Part shown: positions 15,901 to 25,201 of the stretch, in pieces
How positions within the stretch are numbered: the first letter of the stretch is position 1
How the letters are laid out: the number at the start of each line of letters is the position of its first letter
From: Aldehydirespirator sp963662645
GTDB taxonomy: Bacteria; Actinomycetota; Acidimicrobiia; Acidimicrobiales; Aldehydirespiratoraceae
DNA length: 64,000 bases
Direction: 5' to 3'
NCBI GenBank assembly: GCA_963662645.2
Contig: OY759762.1
Location: 434,001-498,000 of the forward strand
The notes under the pieces: model-generated
Database searches by the model: none
What the model was told of the DNA's origin: nothing
What the model saw: only the letters and a program-made list of their open reading frames with translations
Translations under genes and position numbers: made by a program

Positions 15901-17838
15901 CTAGCGCTCCCCCACTCCCAGCTTCTTCTCCAGGCGCTGGCTGTGCTTGGACATGCTGTAGGCGAAGATCCAGTAGATGACGCACACGAACAGCAGGCCC
16001 TCGCGCTTCACGCCCAGGAACTGCGTCTGGGCCGGGATGACCCAGTTGGCCATGCGCAGCAGGTCGAAGATGCCGATGATGGCCAGCAGCGAGGTCTCCT
16101 TGAAGGTGGCGATCATCTGGCCGACCAGCGGCGGGATGGAGACCCGCAGCGACTGGGGCAACACGATGAACAGGGTGCGCTGGACGGTGGTGAGGCCGAC
16201 CGCATCGGACGCCTCGTACTGGCCCCGGCGGATCGACTGGAGCCCGCCCCGGACGTTCTCGGCGAGGTACGCGGCCGAGAACAGCGTGTAGCCCAGCGTG
16301 GCCGCGGCGAGCTGGCTGATGCTCATCCCGTCGGGCAGGAACAGCTTGAGGATGACGGCGAAGAAGATCAGGATCGTGATCAGGGGCACCCCCCTGATCA
16401 CCTCGATGTAGCTGGTCGACAGCACCCTGAAGATGGGCAGCTTCGAGGTGCGGGCCAAGGCCAGAAGGACCCCCAGCGGGAACGAGAACAGGATGGTGAA
16501 CACGGACACGATGACCGTGATCGCGAATCCTCCGATGAGGGCGTCGGTGGGTGTGTCCACCGTGGACGGTGCGTTCATCAGCGTGGCCATGTAGTGGAAC
16601 AGGGCTATGCCGGCCACCCACATCCCCAGCAGGCGCAGGCGCTTGGCCCGCTCGCCCGCGAAGTTGTGGGCCAGCAGCGCCACCACCGCCATCAGCAGGA
16701 AGCTGAGGCGCACCTTCTGCAGCATCGCGTACCAGCCGAAGAAGGCGGCCACCCAGTTGAGCAGCGCCACCCCGACCAGCAGCACCGCGATGATCCGCCC
16801 CAACTCCCCGATCCTGGGATTGGTGAGCACCCACACCACCGCCCCTCCAAGAGCGGCGAAGAAGACCGCGATGGGGATGTCCACCGAGACCACCCGCGCC
16901 CAGTCGAGCGCCGGGTCCCGCAGCACCACCCAGAACAGTGCGAAGGGGCACAGCAGCCATGCGAAGTTCAGCCCCATCCTCGTCCTCGTCCCCGCGCCCC
17001 GGCGCCGCAGGGCCCGACCGGCCGCGATGAAGGCCACCAGCAGCAGCCACATCACCGTCCAGGGGAGCTTGGTGGACATGGCCACCGTCCGGCCGGGCTC
17101 GGCGATGAACTCTCCGTCCGCGTACGCGTAGTGGCCCCAGGGGTAGACCCAGCCCGACAGCACCAGCAGGCCGGTCAGGGCGACGCCCAGCTCGACCGAG
17201 GGAACGAAGGTGCCCCGGCGCCGGGTGTCGCCCAGGCCGTGCCACAGGGCCGCTCCCGCGCCGGCCAGCACCGCGGCCAGCAGCCACCAGGCCCAGCGGT
17301 CGGCCATGGCCTCGATGAACGACTCCCGGATGACGCCGTCGTCGTCTCGCCGCACCGCGCCGTCGGCGTCCCTGAGCACCGAGGGCTCGCGCAGCACCAC
17401 AGCCAGGGCGATGGCGGCCCCGGCGCCCATGAGGCTCGTCGAGATCTTTTTCATCGACACGCCCCGGCCCCGGCCCGCGACCAGCCCCAGCGAAAGCCCG
17501 GCCAGCACCACGACGGTGCCCACGCAGACCCAGATGCGGATGTACTGCTCCTCCGGGTAGGCGTGGGTGAACATCAGCCGCAGGTTGGTGCGAACCGCGT
17601 CCCACTCGCGCTCCTCGCTGAAGGTGAAGTTGAGCAGGCCGCGGACGATCAGCAGGATCACTGCCCCGAACACGACCGTGAGCACCGAGTTGAAGGGGGT
17701 TGAGAACAGGTTCTGGCGCACCCACTCCCGCGCCGAGAGGCTCGGCTCCTCCGGCTTCTGGGCAACTTCCGCCTCGGTGGCCCAGGCCTCGGCCGGGTCG
17801 GCGGCTGTCACGGCTCCAGGGTCCATCGGCATGCCCAT
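15901..17838 (-). CDS. aapM: Amino-acid ABC transporter permease (AapM/BztC type), enlarged
   Basis: 645-residue membrane protein. The last about 220 residues are the HisM-type permease domain (GGFAITVIVSVFTILFSFPL onward) with the EAA-loop GQYEASDAVGLTTVQRTLFIVLPQSLRVSIPPL and the usual YWIFAYSMSKHSQRLE end. The first about 400 residues add roughly nine more hydrophobic segments; the BztC/AapM relatives I recall are nearer 400-450 residues. It starts 1 bp after the aapQ stop and is followed 45 bp later by the duplicated aapP start region. Confidence 0.9.
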   Translation of the reverse strand: MGMPMDPGAVTAADPAEAWATEAEVAQKPEEPSLSAREWVRQNLFSTPFNSVLTVVFGAVILLIVRGLLNFTFSEEREWDAVRTNLRLMFTHAYPEEQYIRIWVCVGTVVVLAGLSLGLVAGRGRGVSMKKISTSLMGAGAAIALAVVLREPSVLRDADGAVRRDDDGVIRESFIEAMADRWAWWLLAAVLAGAGAALWHGLGDTRRRGTFVPSVELGVALTGLLVLSGWVYPWGHYAYADGEFIAEPGRTVAMSTKLPWTVMWLLLVAFIAAGRALRRRGAGTRTRMGLNFAWLLCPFALFWVVLRDPALDWARVVSVDIPIAVFFAALGGAVVWVLTNPRIGELGRIIAVLLVGVALLNWVAAFFGWYAMLQKVRLSFLLMAVVALLAHNFAGERAKRLRLLGMWVAGIALFHYMATLMNAPSTVDTPTDALIGGFAITVIVSVFTILFSFPLGVLLALARTSKLPIFRVLSTSYIEVIRGVPLITILIFFAVILKLFLPDGMSISQLAAATLGYTLFSAAYLAENVRGGLQSIRRGQYEASDAVGLTTVQRTLFIVLPQSLRVSIPPLVGQMIATFKETSLLAIIGIFDLLRMANWVIPAQTQFLGVKREGLLFVCVIYWIFAYSMSKHSQRLEKKLGVGER

Positions 17839-17839
17839 C

Positions 17840-19375
17840 TCAGCGCTCCACGATCTTGAGACGGACGTTGAAGAAGTTGACCACGACCGAGATGGTCAGC
17901 GAGCAGGCCAGGTAGAACAGCATCCAGATGGACACGACCTCGAGGGTCTTGCCGGTCTGGTTGTAGACGGTCTGGCCGACCTGCACGAGGTCGCTGTAGC
18001 CGACGGCGATGGCCAGCGAGGTGTTCTTGGTGAGGTTGAGGTACTGGTTGCCCAGCGGGGGCAGGATCACCCGGAACGCCTGGGGGAGGATGACCCGCCG
18101 CAGCATGGTCGCCCGGCGCAGGCCGACCGCCTGGGCGGCCTCGGTCTGGCCCTTGGGCACGGCCAGGATCCCGCCCCGCACGATCTCGGCGATGAAGGCG
18201 GCCGTGTAGAGCACTACGCCGAAATAGACGGCGGCCAGCCCCTGGATCAGGTTGAGGCCGGCCGGGCCGTAGTTCGGGAAGTTGCCGAGCTGCTCGATGT
18301 CGGGCCGCTTGCCGTCGATGGGCTGTCCGGTGCGGCCGTCGCCGAACTTGTCGCCGAGCACCTCGAAGAGATCTCGTCCTGAGTTGATGATCCAGCTCGA
18401 CAGCCCGGGCCACGCCAGCGTCACGAACAGGATCACGATCACCGCGCCGGCCACCGCGAAGACGATGCGGAAGTAGTCGTCGTCGCTCAGCTTCATGAGC
18501 CCGGCCGGGGTCCGGCGCCGGTTGAGGAACCGCCTGATCCACAGGGCCGCCGCAGCCAGGGCGGCAACCGACAGCGCCACCTGCACGACCGGCTGCGTCA
18601 GCGAGTCGATCGCTTCGGCAATGAAGTCGAAGATGCTCCCGACCCAGCCGAACGCCGGGTGCAGGAACCAGCCCAAGATTGCGAACGCAGCCATCACGGC
18701 AACGAAGCTCAGCACCGGGTAGGTCTCGCGGCCGGTGGCGTCGTGCAGCCGGTTGCGATGCCGCATGACCAGCCATCCCGCCAGCGCGCCGATGATCAGG
18801 AACACGGCCCACTGGTAGAAGCCGTCGCCAATGAAGACGCGGGGGATCGACACCCCCTTGTTGGAGATGTGGAGCCAGCCGTGTATCGGCCCCTGATCGG
18901 CCTGCACCCGGGGCAGGCTGGCAATCACCACGAAGATCAGGATGATCTGGACCAGCAGCGGGATGTTGCGCATCGTCTCGACGAACACGCTGCAGATCCG
19001 GCTGACGACCCAGTTGCTCGACAGCCGGCCCACGCCGACCAGGATCCCGAGGATCGTGGCCGCGATGATGCCTCCCACCGACAGGCGGATCGTGTTGACG
19101 CCGCCGGCCCACAGGGCCCGGCCGCTGGTGTCCGGGTTGGTGTCGATGCCCGAGCCGAGGTCGCTGCCCAGGGCCGTGCCCAGGAACTCGTAGCCGGTGG
19201 CTATTCCCTTGGCCTGGAGGTTGCTCTGCGCCTGCGACGACAGGAACACCAGCGCGAACAGCACCAGCAGCAGTGCCAGCACCTGCGCCAGCCATTTGAT
19301 GATGGTGGCGTCGCGGTAGAAGGGAGGGCGCTGCGACTGGGTTGCGGCCAGCGTGGCCTGGTCGGTGTTGGACAC
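17840..19375 (-). CDS. aapQ: Amino-acid ABC transporter permease (AapQ/BztB type)
   Basis: 511 residues. The HisM-type permease domain is split by an insertion: NTIRLSVGGIIAATILGILV and RNIPLLVQIILIF come near the N-terminal third. A membrane-rich insert with two periplasmic loops follows. The C-terminal third then carries VYFGVVLYTAAFIAEIVRGG and the EAA-loop GQTEAAQAVGLRRATMLRRVILPQAFRVILPPLGNQYL. This matches AapQ/BztB architecture. It probably pairs with AapM in the membrane and receives substrate from the AapJ lipoproteins. Confidence 0.92.
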   Translation of the reverse strand: MSNTDQATLAATQSQRPPFYRDATIIKWLAQVLALLLVLFALVFLSSQAQSNLQAKGIATGYEFLGTALGSDLGSGIDTNPDTSGRALWAGGVNTIRLSVGGIIAATILGILVGVGRLSSNWVVSRICSVFVETMRNIPLLVQIILIFVVIASLPRVQADQGPIHGWLHISNKGVSIPRVFIGDGFYQWAVFLIIGALAGWLVMRHRNRLHDATGRETYPVLSFVAVMAAFAILGWFLHPAFGWVGSIFDFIAEAIDSLTQPVVQVALSVAALAAAALWIRRFLNRRRTPAGLMKLSDDDYFRIVFAVAGAVIVILFVTLAWPGLSSWIINSGRDLFEVLGDKFGDGRTGQPIDGKRPDIEQLGNFPNYGPAGLNLIQGLAAVYFGVVLYTAAFIAEIVRGGILAVPKGQTEAAQAVGLRRATMLRRVILPQAFRVILPPLGNQYLNLTKNTSLAIAVGYSDLVQVGQTVYNQTGKTLEVVSIWMLFYLACSLTISVVVNFFNVRLKIVER

Positions 19376-19430
19376 GCCGGGGCGCCTCCGTGACGGTCTG
19401 TCGCGGGCTTCGGTCGCTGCAACGGCAGCG

Positions 19431-19549
19431 GGGGCCCGGAACTGCTGTTCCGGACCCCCGCCAACCTAGACGAGCAGTTGCTCTATATGCAGTCTTTGGG
19501 TCTTGCCCCTAGACGAGCAGGTGCTCCAGATGCACCGTCGGTCTTGTCG
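19431..19549 (-). repeat. Strong hairpin plus 43-bp tandem repeat between aapJ and aapQ
   Basis: A perfect 7-bp inverted repeat with tetraloop, CCGGAACTGCTGTTCCGG (19436-19453), is extended by GGGG/CCCC. Beside it are two 43-bp copies starting CTAGACGAGCAG at 19466 and 19509, each able to form a small GAGCA/TGCTC hairpin. They lie just downstream of aapJ1. Such structures often protect or terminate the abundant binding-protein message ahead of the permease genes. Confidence 0.5.
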
Positions 19550-19550
19550 C

Positions 19551-20717
19551 CTACCGGGCCGGAGGCGCGTAGATCAGGCCGCCGTCTAGCCAGCCGGCGT
19601 TGGCCGAGCCCTCGCGGGTCAGGCCCACCGGGTTGAGGTGGCGGGAGTAGATCTCGTCGTAGTTTCCGACCTGCTTGATCACCTGCAGGAAGGCGTCGGC
19701 CGACAGGCCCATGGCGCTCTGGAGCTCGCCGTCGCCGCCGAGCAGGCGCCCGGCCTCGGCGTCGGGCGGGCTGGCCGCCACGGCGTCGACGTTGGCCGAG
19801 GTGATGCCCTTCTCATCGGCGATGATGGTGGCGTACACGGTCCAGTTCACCACGTCGGCAAAGCGGGACTCGTTCTGGCCGTAGGTCGGGCCCAGGGGCT
19901 CCTTGGAGATCGGCGTGGGCGGGAAGATCACCCAGTTCTCGCCGTCGGGCTGCTGGTTGGCCTTGCGGCCGACCAGCCCGGAGCCGTCGGTGGTGATCAC
20001 GTCGCAGGCGCCCTCGATGAAGTTGGTGGTGACGATGTCGAAGTCTTCGAAGGTGTTGAGCGTCATCTGGATCCCGGCCGCGTCGGCCGCGTCGGCGATG
20101 TTCTGCTCGGTGGTGGTGCCCGCGTTGGTGCACACGACCGCGCCCGCGATGTCGGCCACCGCCGACGAGCCGGAGAAGCCGTCGTCGGCCCGGGCCATCA
20201 GCTGCTGGCCGTCGTAGTAGGTGGTGGGGCCGAAGTCCATGCCGACCTCGGTGTCGCGGCCCTGCGTCCAGGTGGTGTTGCGCATCAGCACGTCCACGGT
20301 CCCGGTCTGCACCGCGGTGAACCTCTCGGCCGCCGTCAACGGATGGAACACAACTGCGCCGGCGTCGCCGAAGATGGCCGCGGCCACGGCCCGGCAGTAG
20401 TCGGCGTCGAAGCCGGTCTGGGAGCCGTCGGGCTGGGTCTCGGAGAACGCCACCGCCGAACCGGAGACGCCGCAGTTCAGCTCGCCGCGGGCGATGATCG
20501 TGTCGAGAAGGTCGCCGTCCTGGGTGACTTCCACCGTGTCGGCCGCGGTAGTGGTGGTCTCCGCGGGCTCGGCCGCGTCCGGCTCGGGAGCCGCGGCCTC
20601 CGACGGCGCCGCCGTTGTCTCGGCGTCGTCCCCGTCGTCTCCGCAGGCAGCTGCGATCAGGGTCACGGCAAATAGCACGGCAAGCACGCGCCACAGCAGT
20701 GGTTTGCTATTGGTCAC
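19551..20717 (-). CDS. aapJ: Amino-acid ABC transporter substrate-binding lipoprotein 1 (AapJ-like)
   Basis: 388 residues from GTG 20717. The signal sequence and lipobox (LLWRVLAVLFAVTLIAAACG) make it a lipoprotein anchored outside the membrane. An acidic Ala/Glu/Asp/Thr linker follows, then a family-3 solute-binding domain. Marks are LNCGVSGSAVAFSETQPDGS, GFDADYCRAVAAAIFGDA, RFTAVQTGTVDVLMRNTTWT and a C-terminal QVGNYDEIYSRHLNPVGL, as in AapJ/BztA general L-amino-acid binders. It is closely related to the gene upstream (20817), a tandem duplicate. The open frame upstream of the GTG lacks a signal peptide. Confidence 0.9.
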   Translation of the reverse strand: MTNSKPLLWRVLAVLFAVTLIAAACGDDGDDAETTAAPSEAAAPEPDAAEPAETTTTAADTVEVTQDGDLLDTIIARGELNCGVSGSAVAFSETQPDGSQTGFDADYCRAVAAAIFGDAGAVVFHPLTAAERFTAVQTGTVDVLMRNTTWTQGRDTEVGMDFGPTTYYDGQQLMARADDGFSGSSAVADIAGAVVCTNAGTTTEQNIADAADAAGIQMTLNTFEDFDIVTTNFIEGACDVITTDGSGLVGRKANQQPDGENWVIFPPTPISKEPLGPTYGQNESRFADVVNWTVYATIIADEKGITSANVDAVAASPPDAEAGRLLGGDGELQSAMGLSADAFLQVIKQVGNYDEIYSRHLNPVGLTREGSANAGWLDGGLIYAPPAR

Positions 20718-20816
20718 TGGTTCCCTCCGTGGGCTGGTAGTCAATGACGCTGCCACCGTATTGGCCCGGAGAGCCTCTTTCAACTGAGGATCGTTCTCAG
20801 TCTGGCCGCTCAGCCG

Positions 20817-21974
20817 TCACCGGGCGGGAGGGGCGTAAACCAGGCCCCCGTCGCGCCAGCCCGCGTTCGGTGTGCCGGCACGCTCCAGGCCCGCTACGCC
20901 CAGATGGCGGCTGAGTATCTCGTCGTAGTTGCCCACCTGGAGGATGGCTTGCAAGAAGGCGTCGGCCGCCAGTCCCATGGCCGTCTGCAGCTCGCCGTCG
21001 CCGCCGAGCAGGCGACCGGCCTCGGCGTCGGGCGGGCTGGCCGCCATCTGGGCCACGTTCTCTGACGTGATGCCCTTCTCGTCGGCGATGATGGTGGCGT
21101 ACACCGCCCAGTTCACGGCATCGCCGAAACGGGACTGGTTCTGCGGGTACACCGGCGCGAGCGGCTCCTTGGAGATCGGGGTGGCCGGGAAGATGACCCA
21201 CTCCTGGTCGTCGGGCTGCTGCTTGGCCTTGCGCCCGGCCAGCGACGAGCCGTCGGCGGTCACCACGTCGCAGGCTTCATCAATGAAGTTGTCTGTAATG
21301 GTGTCGAAGTCCTCGAACGTGTTGAGCGTGATGTCGACGCCGGCCGCGTCGGCCGCGTCGGAGACGTTCTTCTCGGTGGTGGTGCCGGCCAGGGCGCACA
21401 CGACTGCCCCGGCGATGTCGGCCACGCCCGAGGAGGGCGAGAAGCCGTCGGCCACTCGGGCCATGAGCTGCTGGCCGTCGTAGTAGATCACAGGTCCGAA
21501 GTCCAGCCCCAGCTCGGTGTCGCGGCTCTGCGTCCACGTGGTGCTGCGTATGAGCACGTCGATGACGCCGGTCTGGAGGGCCGTGAAGCGCTCTCCGGTG
21601 GTGAGCGACACGTACTCCACCGCGTCGGCGTCGCCGAGCACGACCGCCGCGACCACCCGGCAGTAGTCGGCATCGACGCCGACGACGGTTCCGTCGGGCA
21701 GTGTCTCCGAGAAGATCACCCTGGTGCCCGACACGCCGCACACCAGCCTGCCGCGCTCCTGCACCGTGCGGAGCAGGTCGCCGCCCTGGGTGTCGGCGAT
21801 GGCGTCGGAGGCGGTGGCAGTCTCGGTCGGCTCGGCCGTGCTGGGCTCGGGATCCGCGGTCTCGGTGGGCGACGCCGCGACCTCGTCGTCGTCGTCACCG
21901 CAGGACGCCGCGATCAGGGTGACGGCAAGCAGCACCGCCAGAGCGCGCCATAGCAGATTTCTGTTGCGGGACAT
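20817..21974 (-). CDS. aapJ: Amino-acid ABC transporter substrate-binding lipoprotein 2 (AapJ-like)
   Basis: 385 residues with lipobox LIAASCG after LLWRALAVLLAVT. It shares the same domain as the downstream paralogue: LVCGVSGTRVIFSETLPDGT, GVDADYCRVVAAVVLGDA, RFTALQTGVIDVLIRSTTWT and QVGNYDEILSRHLGVAGL. The two align end to end with only short differences. Both probably deliver to one AapQMP channel, perhaps with different amino-acid preference. It is the first gene of the transporter set and lies 55 bp downstream of mpa. Confidence 0.9.
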   Translation of the reverse strand: MSRNRNLLWRALAVLLAVTLIAASCGDDDDEVAASPTETADPEPSTAEPTETATASDAIADTQGGDLLRTVQERGRLVCGVSGTRVIFSETLPDGTVVGVDADYCRVVAAVVLGDADAVEYVSLTTGERFTALQTGVIDVLIRSTTWTQSRDTELGLDFGPVIYYDGQQLMARVADGFSPSSGVADIAGAVVCALAGTTTEKNVSDAADAAGVDITLNTFEDFDTITDNFIDEACDVVTADGSSLAGRKAKQQPDDQEWVIFPATPISKEPLAPVYPQNQSRFGDAVNWAVYATIIADEKGITSENVAQMAASPPDAEAGRLLGGDGELQTAMGLAADAFLQAILQVGNYDEILSRHLGVAGLERAGTPNAGWRDGGLVYAPPAR

Positions 21975-22029
21975 GGTTCTTCTCCTCCTCCGCGGCCGGC
22001 CCGGGGCAGCCTAGCCGAGGCAGTCGGAG

Positions 22030-23784
22030 CTACAGGTACTGGCCGGTCTGCACCCGCTCGATGGAACGGCCGCCGGAGGCCAGGTCCTCGTCGTCGCCGG
22101 ACACGAGGGTGCGCACGAACACGATGCGCTCCCCCTTCTTGCCCGAGATCCGGGCCCAGTCGTCGGGATTCGTGGTGTTGGGCAGGTCCTCGTGCTCCTT
22201 GAACTCTTGGCGCACCGAGGCAAGCAGGTCTGCGGTCATGATCCCGCGGGCCCCGCCCGCGATCTCCCGCTTGATGGCCAGCTTCTTGGCCCGCCGGACC
22301 ACGTTCTCGATCATGGCCCCCGAGGCGAAGTCGCGGTAGTACATGACCTCCTTGTCGCCGTTCTGGTAGGTGACCTCGAGGAACCGGTTGGCGTCGGCGG
22401 GCCGGTACATGTCCTCGGTGGTCTGCTCGATCATGCCCCTCACCGCCTTGTCGGGGTCGCCCCCGCCGACGGTGTCGACCATCTCGGCCGCGATCGGCAG
22501 GCTCGGGGTGAGGTAGCGGGCGAAGATTGACGCGGCCGCCTCGGCGTCGGGCCGCTCGATCTTGATCTTCACGTCGAGGCGGCCGGGCCGCAGGATCGCA
22601 GGGTCGATGAGATCCTCCCGGTTGGAGGCGCCGATGACGATGACGTTGCGGAGAGCCTCGACGCCGTCGATCTCGGCCAGCAGCTGGGGCACGATGGTCG
22701 ACTCGATGTCGGAGCTGATTCCCGAGCCGCGGGTGCGGAACAGCGACTCCATCTCGTCGAAGAACACGATGACGGGCCAGCCCTGCTCGCTCTTCTCGCG
22801 GGCCCGCTGGAACACCAGGCGGATCTGGCGCTCGGTCTCGCCCACGTACTTGTTCAGCAGCTCGGGACCCTTGATGTTCAGGAAGAAGCTGCGGGCCCGG
22901 GCATCGCCCGACAGCTCCGAGACCTTGCTGGCCAGGCTGTTGGCCACCGCCTTGGCGATGAGGGTCTTGCCGCAGCCCGGCGGGCCGTAGAGCAGCACGC
23001 CCTTGGGCGCGGGCAGGTCGTACTCCGCGAACAGGGTGTGGTGCACGAACGGCAGCTCCACCGCGTCGGTGATCTGCTCGATCTGGCTGTCGAGGCCGCC
23101 GACGTCGTCGTAGCAGGTGTCGGGCACCTCCTCCAGGATGAGATCCTCCACCTCGGGGCGGGGCAGCCGCTCGATGACGAGGTCGCCGGACGAGTCGATG
23201 AGCACGTTGTCGCCGCTGCGGATCGGCCCGGCCGAGACCACCGCGCCGAGCTCGACCACCCGCTCCTCGTCGGCCCGGCCGAGCACCACGGCCCGATCGC
23301 CCCCGGGCAGCAGCTCCTTGACCGTGGCGACCTCTCCGGTGCGATCCGGCCGGCGGGCCAGGACCACGCTGAACGAGTCGTTTAGGGCGACCTCCTCGCC
23401 GGCCCTCAGGTCGTCGGCGAGGTCGGGATGAACCGCCACCCGCATCTTCCGGCCCCCGGCCCGGACGTCCACCGTGCCGTCGTCGTTGCATCCCAGCACG
23501 GTGCCGTAACCGCTGGGCGGCTGCGTGAGCTTCTCGACCTCCTCGCGCAGCGAGCCGATGTGCTCGCGGGCGTCGCGGAGCATCGTCGTGAGCCTCTCGT
23601 TCTGCGACACCGCCTGGGTCAGGCGGCCCTTGGTGTCGGCCAGCCGCTCCTCGAGCATCCGCACCCGCTTGGGCGCGTCGTGCAGGCGTCGCCGCAGCGA
23701 GGCGACTTCGCTCTCGAGCTCGGACACGAGCTGGCGCAGGCGCTCGACGTCCCGGGCTGAATCGCCGATGCCGGTCTCGCTCAC
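22030..23784 (-). CDS. mpa: Proteasomal AAA+ ATPase Mpa/ARC
   Basis: Hexameric unfoldase that recognises pupylated proteins and feeds them to the 20S core. 584 residues from GTG 23784 with an AGGAGG site 6 nt upstream. An N-terminal coiled coil (about 11-88) binds Pup. Tandem OB domains follow (about 95-210), then the AAA module with Walker A GPPGCGKT (268-275ish), Walker B VIVFFDEMESLF and RPGRLDVKI. The extreme C-terminus is GQYL, the tail that docks on the proteasome alpha ring. It is separated from dop by the amino-acid transporter genes. Confidence 0.97.
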   Translation of the reverse strand: MSETGIGDSARDVERLRQLVSELESEVASLRRRLHDAPKRVRMLEERLADTKGRLTQAVSQNERLTTMLRDAREHIGSLREEVEKLTQPPSGYGTVLGCNDDGTVDVRAGGRKMRVAVHPDLADDLRAGEEVALNDSFSVVLARRPDRTGEVATVKELLPGGDRAVVLGRADEERVVELGAVVSAGPIRSGDNVLIDSSGDLVIERLPRPEVEDLILEEVPDTCYDDVGGLDSQIEQITDAVELPFVHHTLFAEYDLPAPKGVLLYGPPGCGKTLIAKAVANSLASKVSELSGDARARSFFLNIKGPELLNKYVGETERQIRLVFQRAREKSEQGWPVIVFFDEMESLFRTRGSGISSDIESTIVPQLLAEIDGVEALRNVIVIGASNREDLIDPAILRPGRLDVKIKIERPDAEAAASIFARYLTPSLPIAAEMVDTVGGGDPDKAVRGMIEQTTEDMYRPADANRFLEVTYQNGDKEVMYYRDFASGAMIENVVRRAKKLAIKREIAGGARGIMTADLLASVRQEFKEHEDLPNTTNPDDWARISGKKGERIVFVRTLVSGDDEDLASGGRSIERVQTGQYL

Positions 23785-24074
23785 AGCTCACCTCCTGCGC
23801 CGCTGGTCGGGCTGCGCAACGGCGACACCCTAGACCGCACCGGCGCCCAACGGTGCAATTGACGCCCGACGACGCCTCCCGAAAGCTCTGCGGGCGGACT
23901 CCGGCGCGCTGGTGTCGGCATTGGTATTGGCATTATTGGTCGCGGGTGTTGGCATTAGTAGCGGCGAGTTGGCAGTCTTGGGGCTCCGGCCCCGCTATGC
24001 TGCAATAGTCGCCGTGAGTCGCGGGCGCTCCCGGCCCCGTTCACCGCCCGCTGAAGAGAGGTTCCTCCAAGGAC
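23785..24074. other. Intergenic region between divergent mpa and ferredoxin genes
   Basis: About 290 bp with no credible ORF. It should hold the promoters of both neighbours. A locally AT-rich patch at 23915-23955 has irregular TTGGTATT/TTGGCATT repeats (about four). I could not assign a convincing -35/-10 pair with normal spacing. Confidence 0.5.
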
Positions 24075-24308
24075 ATGAAGGTCTGGATTGATCAGGACTT
24101 GTGCACGGGTGACGGCTTGTGCGAGGAGATCGCGCCCGACGTTTTTACGCTCCTCGACGACGGCCTCGCCTACGTGGTCGAGGACGGTCACGTCTTTTCT
24201 GACCCCGGCGGCCCCGACGGACTGGCTGCAGTGCCCGCAGGCCAAGAGGAGGCCGTGATCGAGTCAGCCGAAGAGTGCCCCGGGGAGTGCATCTTCATCG
24301 AGGTCTGA
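24075..24308 (+). CDS. Small 3Fe-4S/4Fe-4S-type ferredoxin
   Basis: 77-residue acidic electron carrier. Cysteines follow the pattern DLCTGDGLC near the start and EECPGEC near the end, i.e. C-x5-C ... C-x3-C. This suits a single [3Fe-4S] (or [4Fe-4S]) cluster ferredoxin such as those serving actinobacterial P450s. A 20-30-residue loop (EDGHVFSDPGGPDGLAAVPA) separates the halves. It is transcribed away from mpa and convergent with the protease gene. No partner reductase or P450 is nearby. Confidence 0.85.
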   Translation: MKVWIDQDLCTGDGLCEEIAPDVFTLLDDGLAYVVEDGHVFSDPGGPDGLAAVPAGQEEAVIESAEECPGECIFIEV

Positions 24309-24334
24309 GACCCGCCCCAACCTAGCGTCGCGGC

Positions 24335-25201
24335 TCAACCGCAGCCGGGCAGCACTGCCGGCTGGGACAGGTCTGACGAGTCGAGAAGCCTATCCACCGC
24401 ACCGGCGCGGGTGGCGTAGGCGACTCCGCCTCCCCCGCGCCGGGAGGCGCCCCAGGCCACACCCATCGCGGTGATCCGCCCGTCCAGCGTGGCCACCAGC
24501 GCAGCCCCGGAGTCGCCCACCTCGGTATCGGCGGCCAGCAGCCACGAGGGGCGCTCTATCGTCTCTCCCCCGCCCACCGGCTCGGTCCGCACCGTCACCG
24601 GCCGGTCGATGCGGAACGGCGTCGGGTCGGGCATGCCTTCCTCCTCCCAGGCCAGCACTGCGCCCAGCGTCCCGTCGGGCGCGGCCTCGCTGAGGGGAAG
24701 GGGGCGCAAGCCCGCGCCAGGCACCCGCAGCACGGCCAGATCGTTGACGGGATCGAAGGCCACCGTCACCGCGGCCAGCCTGCGGCCGTCGGACAGCTCG
24801 ACCTCGGGCGCCTCCATCCCGATCATCAGGTGCGCGATGGTCACGACGAGGTCGCCGTCCCCGACCCCGAACCCGCTGCCCTCGCGCACGATCCCGCGGC
24901 ATGCCGGCCCGGCGACCCGGACCGACGACGCCACCGCCGCGGCCAGGTCCGCCTTCGAGAGGCCGTGATCGTCGGGCACCGGACCCGGATCGGGAGGATC
25001 GTCCAGAGGTGGACGGGTGGAGGTCGGAACCGGGCCGGGATCGGGCGTCGCGGCAGAGTCGTCAGGCCTCGACGCGAGCCCGTCCGGCGCAGGCACCGTT
25101 CGACTCCACCAGATGGCCGCCACGGCCACCGCCACGCCCGATGCCATGACGAGGAGAGCGGCTGCCGCGCCGCAGGCGCGCCGCCACCCGAACGGTCTCA
25201 C
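24335..25201 (-). CDS. Membrane-anchored trypsin-like serine protease without PDZ domain
   Basis: 288 residues from GTG 25201, overlapping the trmI stop as GTGA. One N-terminal transmembrane helix (about 10-31) and a Pro/Asp-rich linker lead to an extracytoplasmic chymotrypsin-fold domain. The catalytic triad is visible: His124 in VVTIAHLMIG, Asp154 in DPVNDLAVLRV and Ser231 in EVGDSGAALV. No PDZ domain follows, so it differs from full HtrA proteases. The targets are unknown. Confidence 0.82.
   Translation of the reverse strand: MRPFGWRRACGAAAALLVMASGVAVAVAAIWWSRTVPAPDGLASRPDDSAATPDPGPVPTSTRPPLDDPPDPGPVPDDHGLSKADLAAAVASSVRVAGPACRGIVREGSGFGVGDGDLVVTIAHLMIGMEAPEVELSDGRRLAAVTVAFDPVNDLAVLRVPGAGLRPLPLSEAAPDGTLGAVLAWEEEGMPDPTPFRIDRPVTVRTEPVGGGETIERPSWLLAADTEVGDSGAALVATLDGRITAMGVAWGASRRGGGGVAYATRAGAVDRLLDSSDLSQPAVLPGCG

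Noticed and set aside
23905..23960. TTGGTATT/TTGGCATT repeats as a defined operator
   Set aside because: The repeats are irregular, in an AT-rich gap, and no matching regulator or spaced promoter could be identified.
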